Source of the DNA: Actinoplanes missouriensis 431
GTDB lineage: Bacteria > Actinomycetota > Actinomycetes > Mycobacteriales > Micromonosporaceae
DNA length: 64,000 bases
NCBI RefSeq assembly: GCF_000284295.1
Contig: NC_017093.1
Location: 4,650,001-4,714,000 of the forward strand
Direction: 5' to 3'
In this document: positions 1-9,203 of the stretch, one piece after another
Layout: each line of letters starts with the position of its first letter
Position numbering within the stretch: the first letter of the stretch is position 1
Made by a program: the position numbers and the translations under genes
The notes under the pieces: model-generated
The model's input: only the letters and a program-made list of their open reading frames with translations
Told to the model about the DNA's origin: nothing
Databases searched by the model: none

Positions 1-3000
1 GCGCCGGCGACGGGTGGGAGCTGGTGACCCGCAACAACATCGTCTACGCGTTCGACGCGCCGGGCCGGCTCACCTCGATCCTCAACCCGAGGCAGCAGGG
101 GCTGCGGTTCGCCCACGGCACGAACAGCATCACCGTCACCGACGCGTCCGGGCACAAGGCGCTGGTCAAGCTGGACGGCGGCCGGATCGAGTCGATCCTG
201 CTGGAGGACCTGCGCAAGGTCCAGTTCTGGTACACCGACGGGCTGCTCACCAAGGTCCGCGACGCGCGCGGCGAGATCTGGCAGTACAAGTACGACGCCG
301 GCGCCCGGCTCACCAGGGTGATCGACCCGTACCACGTCACGACCGTCACCAACGAGTACACCGAGACCGGCCGGGTGACCCGGCAGCTCGACGCGCTCGG
401 CGCGGCCACCACGTTCGCCTGGGACCCGGCCAAGCAGGAGGCGAAGACCACCGACGCCGACGACGTGGTGGTCTGGGACGGCTACCAGGGCAACGTGCTG
501 CTCTACACCCAGCGCGGCAACGGCGACACCAGCCACCACCGGTACGACGGCACGCTCAACCGCAACCTGGTGGTCAACGGCAACGCCAACCAGCACGAGA
601 CCGCCTACGACGCGGCCGGCAACCCGATCGAGCGGTTCGCCCCGCAGCGCCGGTTCAGCGAGAAGGTCTCCTACGACGCCCGCAACAACCCGACCAGCCA
701 CGTCGACGCCAACGGCGAGAAGTGGACCGACGAGTACAACGAGTTCGACGAGCTGATCAAGAGCACCGACCCCGAGGGTCACTCCATCACGTACGCCTAC
801 GACGCGCGCGGCCTGGCGGTCAGCCGTACCGACGCGCGCGGCAAGGTCACCAGGTACGAGACGATCGCCGCCGGTGAGCGCAACTCCGGCCTGGTCGAGG
901 CCGTGGTCAGTCCCGAGGGCCGCCGGTCGTCCTCGGTGTACGACAAGACCGGCCGCACGATCGTGTCGATCGACCCGCGGAAGAACGCCACCAAGATCAC
1001 CTACGACGACCAGGACCGGGTGGTCGCGACACTGAAGCCGGAACGGCTCACCCCGACGGTCGCGGTGTACGACCCGACCGGCCGTCTGGCGCGCTCGGTG
1101 ACCCCGGCCGGCGTGACCACCTCGTACGCCTACTACCCGACCGGTCTGGTCAAGACGGTCACCGGCGAGCGGACCACGGGCCGGATGACGTACACCGCGG
1201 CGGGCCGGCGGCTCACCTCGGCGGTCGACATGAAGGACGAGCCGGACCTGGTGACGAGCTGGACCTACAACCCGAAGGGCCTGGTCGAGACGGTCACCTC
1301 GCCGCGCGGCAACCTGCCCGGCGCGGCCAAGGCGGACTTCACCACCACGTACGTCTACGACCGCAACGACAACCCGATCCAGCTGCGGCGCCCGTACCCG
1401 GGCGGCAAGGTCGTGGTGAAGGACATCGCCGTCGACGACCTGGACCGGACCACCTCGACGACCAACGGGCTCGGCAAGACGTCGAGCTTCGAGCGGGCCA
1501 ACACCGGCGAGGTCACGTCCACGACCGACGCGCTGGGCCGCAAGACGTCGATGACGTACGACCGGGCCGGGCAGCAGACGTCGATCACCGACTCCGGCGG
1601 CAGCCAGACCAAGACCGAGTACGACCCGGCCGGCAACAAGATCAAGGAGATCTCCCCGGTCGGCGGCGTGACGACGTTCGAGTACGACGGCGACGGTCTC
1701 CTGATCGCCAGGACCGAGCCGCGCGGCAACGTCGAGGGCGCCGACAAGGAGCAGTTCACCACCCACTACGAGTACGACGCGGCCGGCAACCAGGTCCGGG
1801 TGATCGACCCGCTCGACCACGAGACCAAGTACAAGTACGACGACGCCAACCGCCTCGTCGCGACGACCGACGCGAACAGCAACACGACGCGGTACACGTT
1901 CACCGCCGACGACCAGACCCGGACCGTGACCGAGCCGGACTCGGTGCTGGGCGCCTCGACGGTCTACGACTACGGCCGGGACGGCGCGGTCGAGGCCGTG
2001 ATCGACCCGCGCGGCAACCGCGTCCGGATCGAGTACGACGAGGCGGGCCGCCCGGTCCGCAGCATCGACCCGCTGGGCCGGTCCACCACCATCACCTACG
2101 ACGCGGAGAACAACCCGGTCAGCCAGCTGTCGCTCGACACGCTCGAGCTCCCGTGGCTGATCAGCGACAAGGAGAAGGCCGAGCGGACGATCGTCGACGA
2201 GTACGACATCGTCGGCCGCCACACCTCACGGGCCCTCGGCAACGCCGGCCCGGTCTACCGCTGGGGTTACGACGCCGAGGACCGCACCACCTCCTACGGT
2301 GACCCGCTCGGTGTCCGCGAGGTGACCTACGACGACGAGGACCAGATCAAGTCCGTCACCCGCAAGGAGGCCGGTCGCGCCGACGAGACGTTCACCTACG
2401 GGTACGACGTGCGCGGCAACGTCACCTCCCGGCAGTACCCGGACGGCACCACTGTCGGCTACGACTACGACGCCGACAGCCGGGTCACCGCGCTGAACAC
2501 GGCCGGCGCGAGCTGGACCTTCGGGTACGACATCGCCGGCCGGCGGACCAGCACCCGGCTGCCGGAGGGCACCGGACTGGTGGAGAACCGCTCCTACGAC
2601 CAGGCCGGCCGGCTCACCGCGGTCGGCACCGAACGGGTCGGCGACCCGGTGCCGGGCGTACAGGACCCGGTGTCGCGGTACGACATCAGCCTCGACCCGG
2701 TCGGCAACCCGACCCGGGTGATCACCACGCGCGGCGGTGTGGCCGAGTCGGTGGCATACGCGTACGACGAGAACGACCGGGTCACCTCGGCCTGCTACGC
2801 GGTCGCGAGCTGCACCGGCAAGGACGTGAAGCCGGCCGGCCGGATCGACTACACGTACGACCTGACCGGCAACCGCACGTCGCAGAAGCGCACCGGCACC
2901 GCCGGCGAGGACGTCACCACCTACAAGTACGACGCGGCCAACCAGCTGCAGTCGGAGCACCTGGTCGGGCGCGCGCACCTGCGCACCACGCTGTACGACT

Positions 3001-4967
3001 ACGACGAGCGGGGCAACCAGGTCAAGGCGGGCGGCGACAAGCTCACCTACCACCTGGACAACAGCGTCGCGACGGCCGCGGTCAACGGCATCACGACCGC
3101 GTACTCGTACGGCGCCGAAGGGCTGCGGCTCGCCGCCACCGCCGGTGCCGACGTGCAGCGGTTCTCCTGGGACATGGCCGGCACGCTGCCGCAGATCGCG
3201 GCGGACACCGTGGAGCGGGGCGGCGCGATCCTGGAGAAGCGGGAGTTCGCGTACGGGCCGGACGACGAGCCACTCGGCCTGATCGACGAGGCCGGCACCA
3301 CGCACTCGTACACCCACGACTGGCTCGGCGGCATCGCGAACCTGCTGTCACCGACCGGGACCGTCGAGGCCGGCTACGACTACGACCCGTTCGGCAACCC
3401 GCGGGTGGGCGAGTCACTGGCCGGACAGCAGATCCCGGAGGGAGCGAGCCCGGAGAACCCGATGCGGTTCCACGGGGCGTACCAGGACTCCAGCACGGGT
3501 GAGGGCAACTACTTCCTGCGGGCCCGCAACTACGACCCGGAGACCGGCCGGTTCGCCACCCGCGACCCGATGCCGGTCACCCAGGAGGCGACCTCGGCGT
3601 ACACCTACGCCTCGAACAACCCGCTCGCGTTCTCCGACCCGACCGGCATGGTCCCCGCGGCCGGCGACACCGGCGCCGCCACCACCGGGACCGATGGCAC
3701 GACGGTACCGACCGGGCCGTCGCCGGAGGACATCGCCAAGGCCAACCAGCTGCAGTCGAAGAGCACCCTGGACGTCATCCTGGAGGCCGGCGGCCAGATC
3801 CTGATGGAGTTCCTCGGTATCAACGACCTGATGAACTGCCTCAAGGGCGACCTGGGCGGTTGCGCCATGATGATCGTCGGCGCGCTGCCCTGGGGCAAGA
3901 TCTTCAAGGCCAAGAAGATCGCCGAGGCGATCTACCGGGCCGGCAAGGCCGTGATCACCTTCTTCTCCGAGTTGAAGTGGGCCCGGATGATCCTGGCCGG
4001 GGCGGAGAAGGCGGCCGAGGCGGCCAAGGCAGCGGCAGCGGCGGCGGCCAAGGCAGCGGCGGAGAAGGCGGCCAAGGCGAAGGCAGCGGCCGAGGCAGCG
4101 GCGAAGAAGGCCGCGGCCGAGGCACAGGCCCGGGCCAAGGCGCAGGCCGCGAAGCTGAAGGCGAAGACCAAGAAGGGCTCCGGCGACGCCAAGTCCGGCC
4201 CGAAGGGCTGCAAGAACGAGATGCGGGAGGCGCACAGCTTCACCGCCGCGACCCGCGTCCTGCTGGCCGACGGCGCCGCCGAGTCGATCGCCGACCTCAA
4301 GCCGGGCGACACCGTGACCGCCACCGACCCGGAGACCGGCGAGACCGGCGCACGGCAGGTGGAACGCACCATCCGCACCGACGACGACAAGCAGTTCGTC
4401 GACGTCACGGTGGCCGGCGGCGGCGAGCTCACCACCACGGCGACACACCCGTTCTGGTCCGTGACCAGGAAGGCGTGGGTCGACGCCGGAGACCTCCGGG
4501 TCGGCGAGAAGCTGCGCACCGACGAGGGCGAAGAGATCACGATCAAGAGCCTTCGGGGGTACGAGGACTCGCAGCGCACGTACGACCTGACCGTCAACGA
4601 CCTGCACACGTACTACGTGTTCGCCGGTGACGCCCCGGTCCTCGTCCACAACTGCGGGAAGGACCAGGGAATCTACGAGTTCCCGGACCAGCACAACCCC
4701 GGTAAGACCTACGTCGGCAAGTCGATCGACCTGACCGACCGTCTGGGCAAACACCTCCGCAGTGGCCGGCTGAGGAGCCTGGACGATGTCAAGATCACGC
4801 ATGTCTGTGGCTGCGAGGATGATGTGTTCGTGGCCGAGCACCTGCGGATTCAGCATTTGCGTAAACTGGGTGTCCCCTTGTCGAACGACATCAATTCACC
4901 CGGAAAGAAGATCCTTGAAGAGCGCGCCCAGCCGATGCTTCCCGGAGCCGAGGATTGGGGGCAATGA
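1..4967 (+). CDS. RHS/YD-repeat polymorphic toxin with Hint domain and GIY-YIG nuclease tail (5' end outside window)
   Basis: The reading frame is open from the first bases (codons in phase with position 3) and already encodes YD-type sequence, so the true start lies upstream. About 1,200 residues of YD repeats (Y-D-x-x-G-x-x cores such as YDAAGNPIERF) form the RHS shell. The RHS core motif with YDPFGNP and RARNYDPETGRFATRDP is at about 3380-3650. An Ala/Lys-rich, probably coiled-coil linker covers about 4005-4230. A Hint autoprocessing domain begins at the S in AHSF (about 4233) and ends in VHN-C (4644-4655). The last ~104 residues read as a GIY-YIG nuclease: GIY, then YVGKS, an Arg in DRLGKH and a Glu in VAEHLRIQ. 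The family is secreted or surface-delivered and used in interbacterial killing; Hint is expected to release the tail, a DNase. The tail is visibly lower in G+C and AT3-richer than the shell, as expected for a swapped toxin cassette. Confidence 0.92.
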   Translation, partial: AGDGWELVTRNNIVYAFDAPGRLTSILNPRQQGLRFAHGTNSITVTDASGHKALVKLDGGRIESILLEDLRKVQFWYTDGLLTKVRDARGEIWQYKYDAGARLTRVIDPYHVTTVTNEYTETGRVTRQLDALGAATTFAWDPAKQEAKTTDADDVVVWDGYQGNVLLYTQRGNGDTSHHRYDGTLNRNLVVNGNANQHETAYDAAGNPIERFAPQRRFSEKVSYDARNNPTSHVDANGEKWTDEYNEFDELIKSTDPEGHSITYAYDARGLAVSRTDARGKVTRYETIAAGERNSGLVEAVVSPEGRRSSSVYDKTGRTIVSIDPRKNATKITYDDQDRVVATLKPERLTPTVAVYDPTGRLARSVTPAGVTTSYAYYPTGLVKTVTGERTTGRMTYTAAGRRLTSAVDMKDEPDLVTSWTYNPKGLVETVTSPRGNLPGAAKADFTTTYVYDRNDNPIQLRRPYPGGKVVVKDIAVDDLDRTTSTTNGLGKTSSFERANTGEVTSTTDALGRKTSMTYDRAGQQTSITDSGGSQTKTEYDPAGNKIKEISPVGGVTTFEYDGDGLLIARTEPRGNVEGADKEQFTTHYEYDAAGNQVRVIDPLDHETKYKYDDANRLVATTDANSNTTRYTFTADDQTRTVTEPDSVLGASTVYDYGRDGAVEAVIDPRGNRVRIEYDEAGRPVRSIDPLGRSTTITYDAENNPVSQLSLDTLELPWLISDKEKAERTIVDEYDIVGRHTSRALGNAGPVYRWGYDAEDRTTSYGDPLGVREVTYDDEDQIKSVTRKEAGRADETFTYGYDVRGNVTSRQYPDGTTVGYDYDADSRVTALNTAGASWTFGYDIAGRRTSTRLPEGTGLVENRSYDQAGRLTAVGTERVGDPVPGVQDPVSRYDISLDPVGNPTRVITTRGGVAESVAYAYDENDRVTSACYAVASCTGKDVKPAGRIDYTYDLTGNRTSQKRTGTAGEDVTTYKYDAANQLQSEHLVGRAHLRTTLYDYDERGNQVKAGGDKLTYHLDNSVATAAVNGITTAYSYGAEGLRLAATAGADVQRFSWDMAGTLPQIAADTVERGGAILEKREFAYGPDDEPLGLIDEAGTTHSYTHDWLGGIANLLSPTGTVEAGYDYDPFGNPRVGESLAGQQIPEGASPENPMRFHGAYQDSSTGEGNYFLRARNYDPETGRFATRDPMPVTQEATSAYTYASNNPLAFSDPTGMVPAAGDTGAATTGTDGTTVPTGPSPEDIAKANQLQSKSTLDVILEAGGQILMEFLGINDLMNCLKGDLGGCAMMIVGALPWGKIFKAKKIAEAIYRAGKAVITFFSELKWARMILAGAEKAAEAAKAAAAAAAKAAAEKAAKAKAAAEAAAKKAAAEAQARAKAQAAKLKAKTKKGSGDAKSGPKGCKNEMREAHSFTAATRVLLADGAAESIADLKPGDTVTATDPETGETGARQVERTIRTDDDKQFVDVTVAGGGELTTTATHPFWSVTRKAWVDAGDLRVGEKLRTDEGEEITIKSLRGYEDSQRTYDLTVNDLHTYYVFAGDAPVLVHNCGKDQGIYEFPDQHNPGKTYVGKSIDLTDRLGKHLRSGRLRSLDDVKITHVCGCEDDVFVAEHLRIQHLRKLGVPLSNDINSPGKKILEERAQPMLPGAEDWGQ

Positions 4968-5371
4968 TGCCGAGTGACTTCTGGTCCGTGATCGGATCGA
5001 ATGTGATCACCAGCCGGGCGGACGTCACGGCGGCGCTCGATCGGGTCGAGCAGCGTCTGCGGGAGCTGGACCCGCCGGACCTGGTCGCCTTCGAGGGTCA
5101 GCTGGATCAGAACCTGGATGCGCTGGACCTGAGCTCACTGGCGTCCATCCCCGTCGAACTGGCGGGAGGGCTGGTCCTGGAGCAGACCACCGATCATTTC
5201 CTGTACGCGCGGTGTGCCTGCCTGCTCGCCGGGCGCGAGACGGCCCGGTCGGTGCTCGAGGAATCGGAGCGGTTCAGCGACTTCGTCGCCCCCGCACTCC
5301 AATCGGCCGAGTCCTTGCTCTACCTGGCCAGGAAGGAATACGAGAAGCGCACCGGTGAGCCGATGAGCTGA
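4964..5371 (+). CDS. DUF4240-like immunity protein for the GIY-YIG toxin
   Basis: A 135-residue cytoplasmic-looking protein with no signal or membrane segment. The N terminus DFWSVIGSNV, then a helix ending in LDPPDLVAFEGQL, and the later FLYARCACLLAGRETARSVLEESE and YLARKEYEKRTGE stretches follow the pattern of DUF4240 proteins (FWxLI..., F-x-x-x-L, YFR-x-W-L-x-x-G, Y-E-x-x-T-G). The start overlaps the toxin stop as ATGA (4964-4967); a second ATG follows at 4967. Tight coupling to the toxin and small acidic character point to a cognate immunity protein that binds and blocks the nuclease tail. The DUF4240 assignment is by eye; the immunity role is inferred from position. Confidence 0.75.
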   Translation: MMPSDFWSVIGSNVITSRADVTAALDRVEQRLRELDPPDLVAFEGQLDQNLDALDLSSLASIPVELAGGLVLEQTTDHFLYARCACLLAGRETARSVLEESERFSDFVAPALQSAESLLYLARKEYEKRTGEPMS

Positions 5372-5387
5372 TCGACCGTCAGGGAAA

Positions 5388-5429
5388 GCGGCCCGTCCGC
5401 GTGGCACGACTGCCACGCGGGCGGGCCGC
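5388..5429 (+). terminator. Long GC hairpin after toxin/immunity pair
   Basis: Nineteen-base arms (5388-5406 and 5411-5429) pair completely except for one G-U wobble, around a 4-base CGAC loop. It starts 16 bases after the immunity stop. There is no U-tract, which is normal for high-GC actinobacterial terminators. Confidence 0.75.
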
Positions 5430-5445
5430 ACCGCCCCCGGGATCG

Positions 5446-5451
5446 TAAGGT
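5446..5451 (+). promoter_or_regulatory. -10 element TAAGGT for leaderless gene at 5459
   Basis: TANNNT hexamer followed by 7 bases and then GTG at 5459, with no Shine-Dalgarno. This is the arrangement of actinobacterial leaderless transcripts and favours GTG 5459 over the in-frame GTG at 5450. No -35 element is obvious. Confidence 0.55.
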
Positions 5452-5458
5452 GAGGGCC

Positions 5459-5869
5459 GTGACAGCTGAACGCTCCGACGAGGACGACGGCTTCGCCGGA
5501 TCCTTCCGCGTCTTCGCCCACCACGGACTGCTGATCTTCCGGGACGTGCGGTCCACGGAAACCCATGACGGCTACGACGGCCGCGTCCCGGTGCACGCCC
5601 GGCCCGACTCGGTCTACCTGAAGGTCCGCAACGCGGTGGACGGGCCGGTGTCGGTGGACGTGTTCGAGCACGAGTCGGACGATCTGACCCTCGACGCGGT
5701 CCTGTTCGACGGCGCCGTCTCCTCGGAGCACGGCGAGTTCGTCCTGCACGACCCGGACAACGGGATCTCGATGAAGGTGATCACCGACAGCCCCGGCGAG
5801 GCCCGCTTCCGGGTGTCGGCCGACGCCGAACGCTTCACCGCGGCGCTCCGCCTGCAGATCTGGTACTGA
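5459..5869 (+). CDS. Conserved hypothetical protein, 136 aa
   Basis: A soluble acidic protein whose pattern of short alternating strands (SFRVFAHHGLLIFRD, SVYLKVRNAVDGPVSVDVFEH, GISMKVITDSPGEARFRVS, LRLQIWY) suggests an all-beta fold. I do not recognise a named family. The start is set at GTG 5459 because of the -10 hexamer 7 bases upstream; GTG 5450 is the alternative. It stands alone between two hairpins, so it is probably monocistronic. Third-position G+C is high, supporting it as a real gene. Confidence 0.7.
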   Translation: MTAERSDEDDGFAGSFRVFAHHGLLIFRDVRSTETHDGYDGRVPVHARPDSVYLKVRNAVDGPVSVDVFEHESDDLTLDAVLFDGAVSSEHGEFVLHDPDNGISMKVITDSPGEARFRVSADAERFTAALRLQIWY

Positions 5870-5907
5870 GGTCACTCGCCCGCATCGAATTCGGGCGCGC
5901 AGCCGTT

Positions 5908-5941
5908 CGGGCGATCGGCTTCTGCGTGCGCCGATCGCCCG
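5908..5941. terminator. Perfect 12-bp hairpin between convergent genes
   Basis: Arms 5908-5919 and 5930-5941 are exact inverted repeats with a 10-base loop. It sits between a plus-strand gene ending at 5869 and the minus-strand symporter ending at 5949, so it probably terminates both directions. Confidence 0.75.
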
Positions 5942-5948
5942 TGCCTCG

Positions 5949-7619
5949 TCAGTCGCGGGCGGAGCGGACCGGCGGGCGGGGGGCGTGACTCGGCGTGTGC
6001 TCACCCCTGCCGTCCACCGTCACCGCCCCGCGCCGCGGCAACCCGTCGATCAGCCCGTCGAGCCGCTTCAGCTTGGCGTCGCCCGCGTCGGCCAGATAAT
6101 CGTCCGGATGCGTCGCGTCCACGCCGCCCGCGTTGCCCACCGCCCGCAGGATCAGCGTCCCGGCCACCGTCACGACCAGGTTGGCGATCAGGGCGACGAT
6201 CCCGACGTACACGCTGCTGCCGTTGTCGAGCGGCCAGCTCGACCCGCCGAAGTGCCCGGTCCCGTCCACCTTGGGGATGTCGTAGAGCATCCACACCCCC
6301 ACCCCGAGACCGGTGAACAGGCCGGCGAGCAGCGCCGCCCGGTGAAACCACCCGGTCAGCAGGCCGACGAACACCGCCGGGATGGTCTGCAGGATGATCA
6401 CGCCACCGATCAGTTGCAGGTCCACCGAGAACGTCGGGTCGACGGCGAGGATCAGCGCGGCCGCACCGAACTTGACCAGCAGGGACACCCAGCGGCTGAC
6501 CCGCGCCTCGACGGCCGGGGACGCGGCCGGGCGCAGGTAGGGGCGGAACAGGCTGCGGGTGAACGCGTTCGCGGCGGCGATCGACATGACCGCGGCCGGG
6601 ATGAGGGCGGCGACGCTGAGCCCGGCGTACGCGATTCCCGCCGACCAGCTCGGGAAGTACTCGTGGATGAGCCGGGGCACGACGGTGTTCAGGTCGCCGT
6701 CGACCGGCGTGATCCCCCGGGACAGCGCGAAGAAGCCGAGCAGCGCCATGAGGGCCAGCGCCATGCAGTAGATCGGCAGGGCGGCGGCGTTACGCCGTAC
6801 CGTGGCCCGGTCTTTCGCCGCGAGCATCCCGACGAGCGCGTGCGGATAGGCGAAGATCGCCAGGGCCGAGCCGATCACCAGGGTGAGGAAGCCGAGGTGG
6901 CCGGTGGGCGGCAGCAGCAGCCCGTCGGCCGGGTTCTTGGTGGCGGCGAAGTGCTCGGCGGACTGCTGGAAGGCGTGGTCCCAGCCGCCGTACATGGCGA
7001 CCATCAGCACCGCGGTCAGCAGCATCCACGCCATCAGCACGTCCTTGACGACCGACAGCAGGGCCGGGGCGCGCAGACCGGAGCGGAACGTGCACACCGA
7101 CACTACGGTGACGGCGGCCAGCAGGGGCCACTCGCCGCCGAACCCGACCGTCCGCAGGACCGCCTGCAGGGCCAGGAGCTGTACGGCCACGTACGGCATG
7201 GTGGCGACGATGCCGGTGACCGCGACCGCGGCACCGAGGCCGGGTGAACCGAACCTCGCGTTCACGAACTCGCTGAGCGTGACGAACCCGTGCCGGCGCG
7301 ACACCGACCAGGCGCGCGTGGTGAAGAGGAACGTCATCGGCGTCGTGATGATCGCGAACGGCACCGCGAAGTACCCGATCGCGCCGACGCCGTAGGTGAG
7401 CGCGGGCACGGCGATGAACGTGTACGCGCTGTACATGCTCCCGCCGATCAGGAACCAGGTCACCCAGTTGCCGAACGAGCGCCCGCCGACGCCCCACTCC
7501 TCGAGGCTGTGCGGGTCGGCCGGCGCCCGCCAGCGGGCCGCGCCGAAGCCGAGCACCAGCACCACGCCCATCAGGACGAGGAAGACCCCGACCTCGATCT
7601 CCCGGTCAGTCACGGTCAT
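5949..7619 (-). CDS. Sodium:solute symporter, MctP-like monocarboxylate permease
   Basis: A 556-residue inner-membrane protein with about 13 hydrophobic segments, the usual size for the SSS family. N-terminal features EEWGVGGRSFGNWVTWFLIGGSMYSAYTF and LSEFVNARFG match the TM1/TM2 region and conserved FVNARFG of SSS transporters, closest in style to MctP-type monocarboxylate (pyruvate, lactate, acetate) carriers. The start overlaps the upstream DUF3311 gene by 14 bases, a pairing widely seen for this subfamily. The C terminus is a hydrophilic tail rich in Arg and Pro. The exact substrate cannot be read from sequence. Confidence 0.9.
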   Translation of the reverse strand: MTVTDREIEVGVFLVLMGVVLVLGFGAARWRAPADPHSLEEWGVGGRSFGNWVTWFLIGGSMYSAYTFIAVPALTYGVGAIGYFAVPFAIITTPMTFLFTTRAWSVSRRHGFVTLSEFVNARFGSPGLGAAVAVTGIVATMPYVAVQLLALQAVLRTVGFGGEWPLLAAVTVVSVCTFRSGLRAPALLSVVKDVLMAWMLLTAVLMVAMYGGWDHAFQQSAEHFAATKNPADGLLLPPTGHLGFLTLVIGSALAIFAYPHALVGMLAAKDRATVRRNAAALPIYCMALALMALLGFFALSRGITPVDGDLNTVVPRLIHEYFPSWSAGIAYAGLSVAALIPAAVMSIAAANAFTRSLFRPYLRPAASPAVEARVSRWVSLLVKFGAAALILAVDPTFSVDLQLIGGVIILQTIPAVFVGLLTGWFHRAALLAGLFTGLGVGVWMLYDIPKVDGTGHFGGSSWPLDNGSSVYVGIVALIANLVVTVAGTLILRAVGNAGGVDATHPDDYLADAGDAKLKRLDGLIDGLPRRGAVTVDGRGEHTPSHAPRPPVRSARD

Positions 7620-7839
7620 CCCCCAAAGAAGAGGGAGACTCCAGGGACCGGGTGGCGAGGTAGACGCCGGTGATCACGACGATCGCGAGCACCGCGCACG
7701 CGAACTGGTACCAGAAGAAGAACGGCACGCCCATCAGCGTCGGCTCGATCCGGTTCGCCAGCGGTGTGAGCAGCGGGGCGGTGGCGGGCAGGATCAGCAG
7801 CCACTGCCAGTGACGCGATCGTGGGGCGGGTGTCGGCAT
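7606..7839 (-). CDS. DUF3311 small membrane partner of the symporter
   Basis: A 77-residue protein with two hydrophobic segments (WQWLLILPATAPLLTPLANR... and FFFWYQFACAVLAIVVITGVYLATR) and the conserved PFFFWYQ between them, characteristic of DUF3311. ATG 7839 is chosen because GGAG lies about 7 bases upstream; longer reading upstream lacks a ribosome site. Its 3' end overlaps the symporter start, so the two are translationally coupled. DUF3311 proteins accompany SSS transporters and probably act as an accessory subunit. Confidence 0.85.
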   Translation of the reverse strand: MPTPAPRSRHWQWLLILPATAPLLTPLANRIEPTLMGVPFFFWYQFACAVLAIVVITGVYLATRSLESPSSLGDDRD

Positions 7840-7946
7840 CGGTCTCCTCGTCGAGATCGCGTCAGCCAGCAATCTTGGCAATGCCGCACCATAAGCAGTC
7901 GTCGATCAGTTACGCCACGGTTGCGACGCAAGCTGCGACAGCTGTC

Positions 7947-8516
7947 TCAGCACGCCGCCAGCAGCAGGGTCCGGGCCGCCTGTTCGGCCACGCCCAGGTC
8001 GGCACTGCGGCCCGCGACCAGCTCGGCGTAGAGGGCCGACTCGATGATCCGCACGTAGAGGTAGGCGGTGTCGGCGCTCGCCGCGTCGAGCCCGACCTCG
8101 TGGAAGATCTCCTGCTGGGTGACGACCACCCGTTCGGTGAGCCGGCCGGTGTGGGTCAGGAGGATCCGGGACGCGGCGTCCGGCTCGGCGGCGAGGAACC
8201 GGCGGAACGGCTCGGAGGCCAGCAGCTGCTCGGCGAAGAGATGGGTCACCTCGATCGCGCCATCGACCCCGCTTCGGGTACGCCGTCGCCGCGCCTCACC
8301 GAGCATCCGGTCACCGAGCCGCCAGAGCACGTCGCTGAGCAGCCGGTCCCGGCCGTGCGTCACCCGATAGAGGGTGGCCCGGCTGATGCACATCGCGGCG
8401 GCGAGACCGTCCATGTCGATCGTGCCGTGCCGCAGGAAGAAGTGACACGCCGCGCGGATCACCTCGTCGTCGCTCACCACTCGACGCCCGTTCACGCTCA
8501 GCACCGTACCGTTCAC
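7947..8516 (-). CDS. TetR-family regulator with QsdR-like C terminus
   Basis: A 189-residue protein. The N-terminal helix-turn-helix is readable as VIRAACHFFLRHGTIDMDGLAAAMCISRATLYRVTHGRDRLLSDVLW (about residues 18-66). The rest is helical, matching ligand-binding TetR C-terminal domains, with a QsdR-like arrangement. The start is GTG 8516; in-frame GTGs lie a few codons in. It is divergent from the acetyltransferase gene (40 bases between starts) and sits 107 bases upstream of the transporter operon on the same strand, so either could be its target. Confidence 0.85.
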   Translation of the reverse strand: MNGTVLSVNGRRVVSDDEVIRAACHFFLRHGTIDMDGLAAAMCISRATLYRVTHGRDRLLSDVLWRLGDRMLGEARRRRTRSGVDGAIEVTHLFAEQLLASEPFRRFLAAEPDAASRILLTHTGRLTERVVVTQQEIFHEVGLDAASADTAYLYVRIIESALYAELVAGRSADLGVAEQAARTLLLAAC

Positions 8517-8556
8517 CCGCGCACTTCGATGCCCCGCCGGATGCGAGGATCACGGA

Positions 8557-9147
8557 GTGGATCTCGAAGCCCAGCGGCGGCACATGCTGACCGGCGCGAT
8601 GTACAACGACCTCACCGACGAGCTCGTGCAGGCGCGGCAGCGGACCGTGCTGCTGACCGACGAGTACAACGCGAGTTTCGGCCGCGCTCAGGAGGAACGG
8701 GAGACAATCCTGCGCCGGCTGCTGAAGTCGGTCGGTGAGGGCTGCCATTTCGAGCCGGTGTTCCGCTGCGAGTTCGGCTTCAACATCAGCGTCGGCGACC
8801 ACTTCTACGCCAACTTCGACTGCGTGATGCTCGACGGCGGCGGGATCACCATCGGCGACCACGTCCTGTTCGGTCCCCGCGTCGGCGTCTACACCTCGAA
8901 CCACGCCATCGACGCCGCCGAGCGGGTGGCCGGCGGCTGTTACGCCCGGCCGGTCACCATCGGCGACCGGGTGTGGATCGGTGGCGGTGTCACGATCAAT
9001 CAGGGCGTCACCATCGGTGACGACGCGATCGTCGGCTCGGGGAGCGTGGTCACCCGGTCCGTCCCGGCCGGCGTGATCGCGGCCGGGGTGCCGGCCCGGG
9101 TGATCCGCGAGATCACCGAGGCCGACCGGACCGGGTTCACCCCGTAG
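8557..9147 (+). CDS. Maltose/galactoside O-acetyltransferase family (left-handed beta helix)
   Basis: A 196-residue cytoplasmic enzyme. The N-terminal Mac domain (RRHMLTGAMYNDLTDELVQARQRT) is followed by hexapeptide repeats (ISVGDHFYANFDC, ITIGDHVLFGPRVGVYTSNHAID, VTIGDRVWIGGGVTINQGVTIGDDAIVGSGSVV) and the typical ending VPARVIREI. The His in SNHAID is the expected catalytic residue for acetyl-CoA-dependent 6-O-acetylation of sugars. The GTG start at 8557 has GAGG about 8 bases upstream. The biological acceptor is unknown; it is a common singleton in actinobacteria. Confidence 0.9.
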   Translation: MDLEAQRRHMLTGAMYNDLTDELVQARQRTVLLTDEYNASFGRAQEERETILRRLLKSVGEGCHFEPVFRCEFGFNISVGDHFYANFDCVMLDGGGITIGDHVLFGPRVGVYTSNHAIDAAERVAGGCYARPVTIGDRVWIGGGVTINQGVTIGDDAIVGSGSVVTRSVPAGVIAAGVPARVIREITEADRTGFTP

Positions 9148-9156
9148 CCCGCCCGC

Positions 9157-9203
9157 GGCTGACGCCGCTGCTCGCGCGGGGGCTGACGCCGACGCCGCTG
9201 CTC
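9157..9203. repeat. Imperfect direct repeat in convergent intergenic spacer
   Basis: The 17 bases at 9157-9173 recur at 9181-9203 with one extra 6-base GACGCC unit inserted. The second copy reaches the fabF stop codon. It looks like local slippage duplication. Confidence 0.7.

Noticed and set aside
2226..4856. Long minus-strand frames opposite the RHS gene (2226-3317 and 3414-4856)
   Set aside because: Antisense reading of a high-GC gene; composition is Arg/Gly/Val-rich without motifs, and the plus strand has clear YD repeats and Hint.
5985..7247. 420-codon plus frame opposite the symporter
   Set aside because: Arg/His/Gln-rich shadow; the minus strand encodes a complete SSS transporter.
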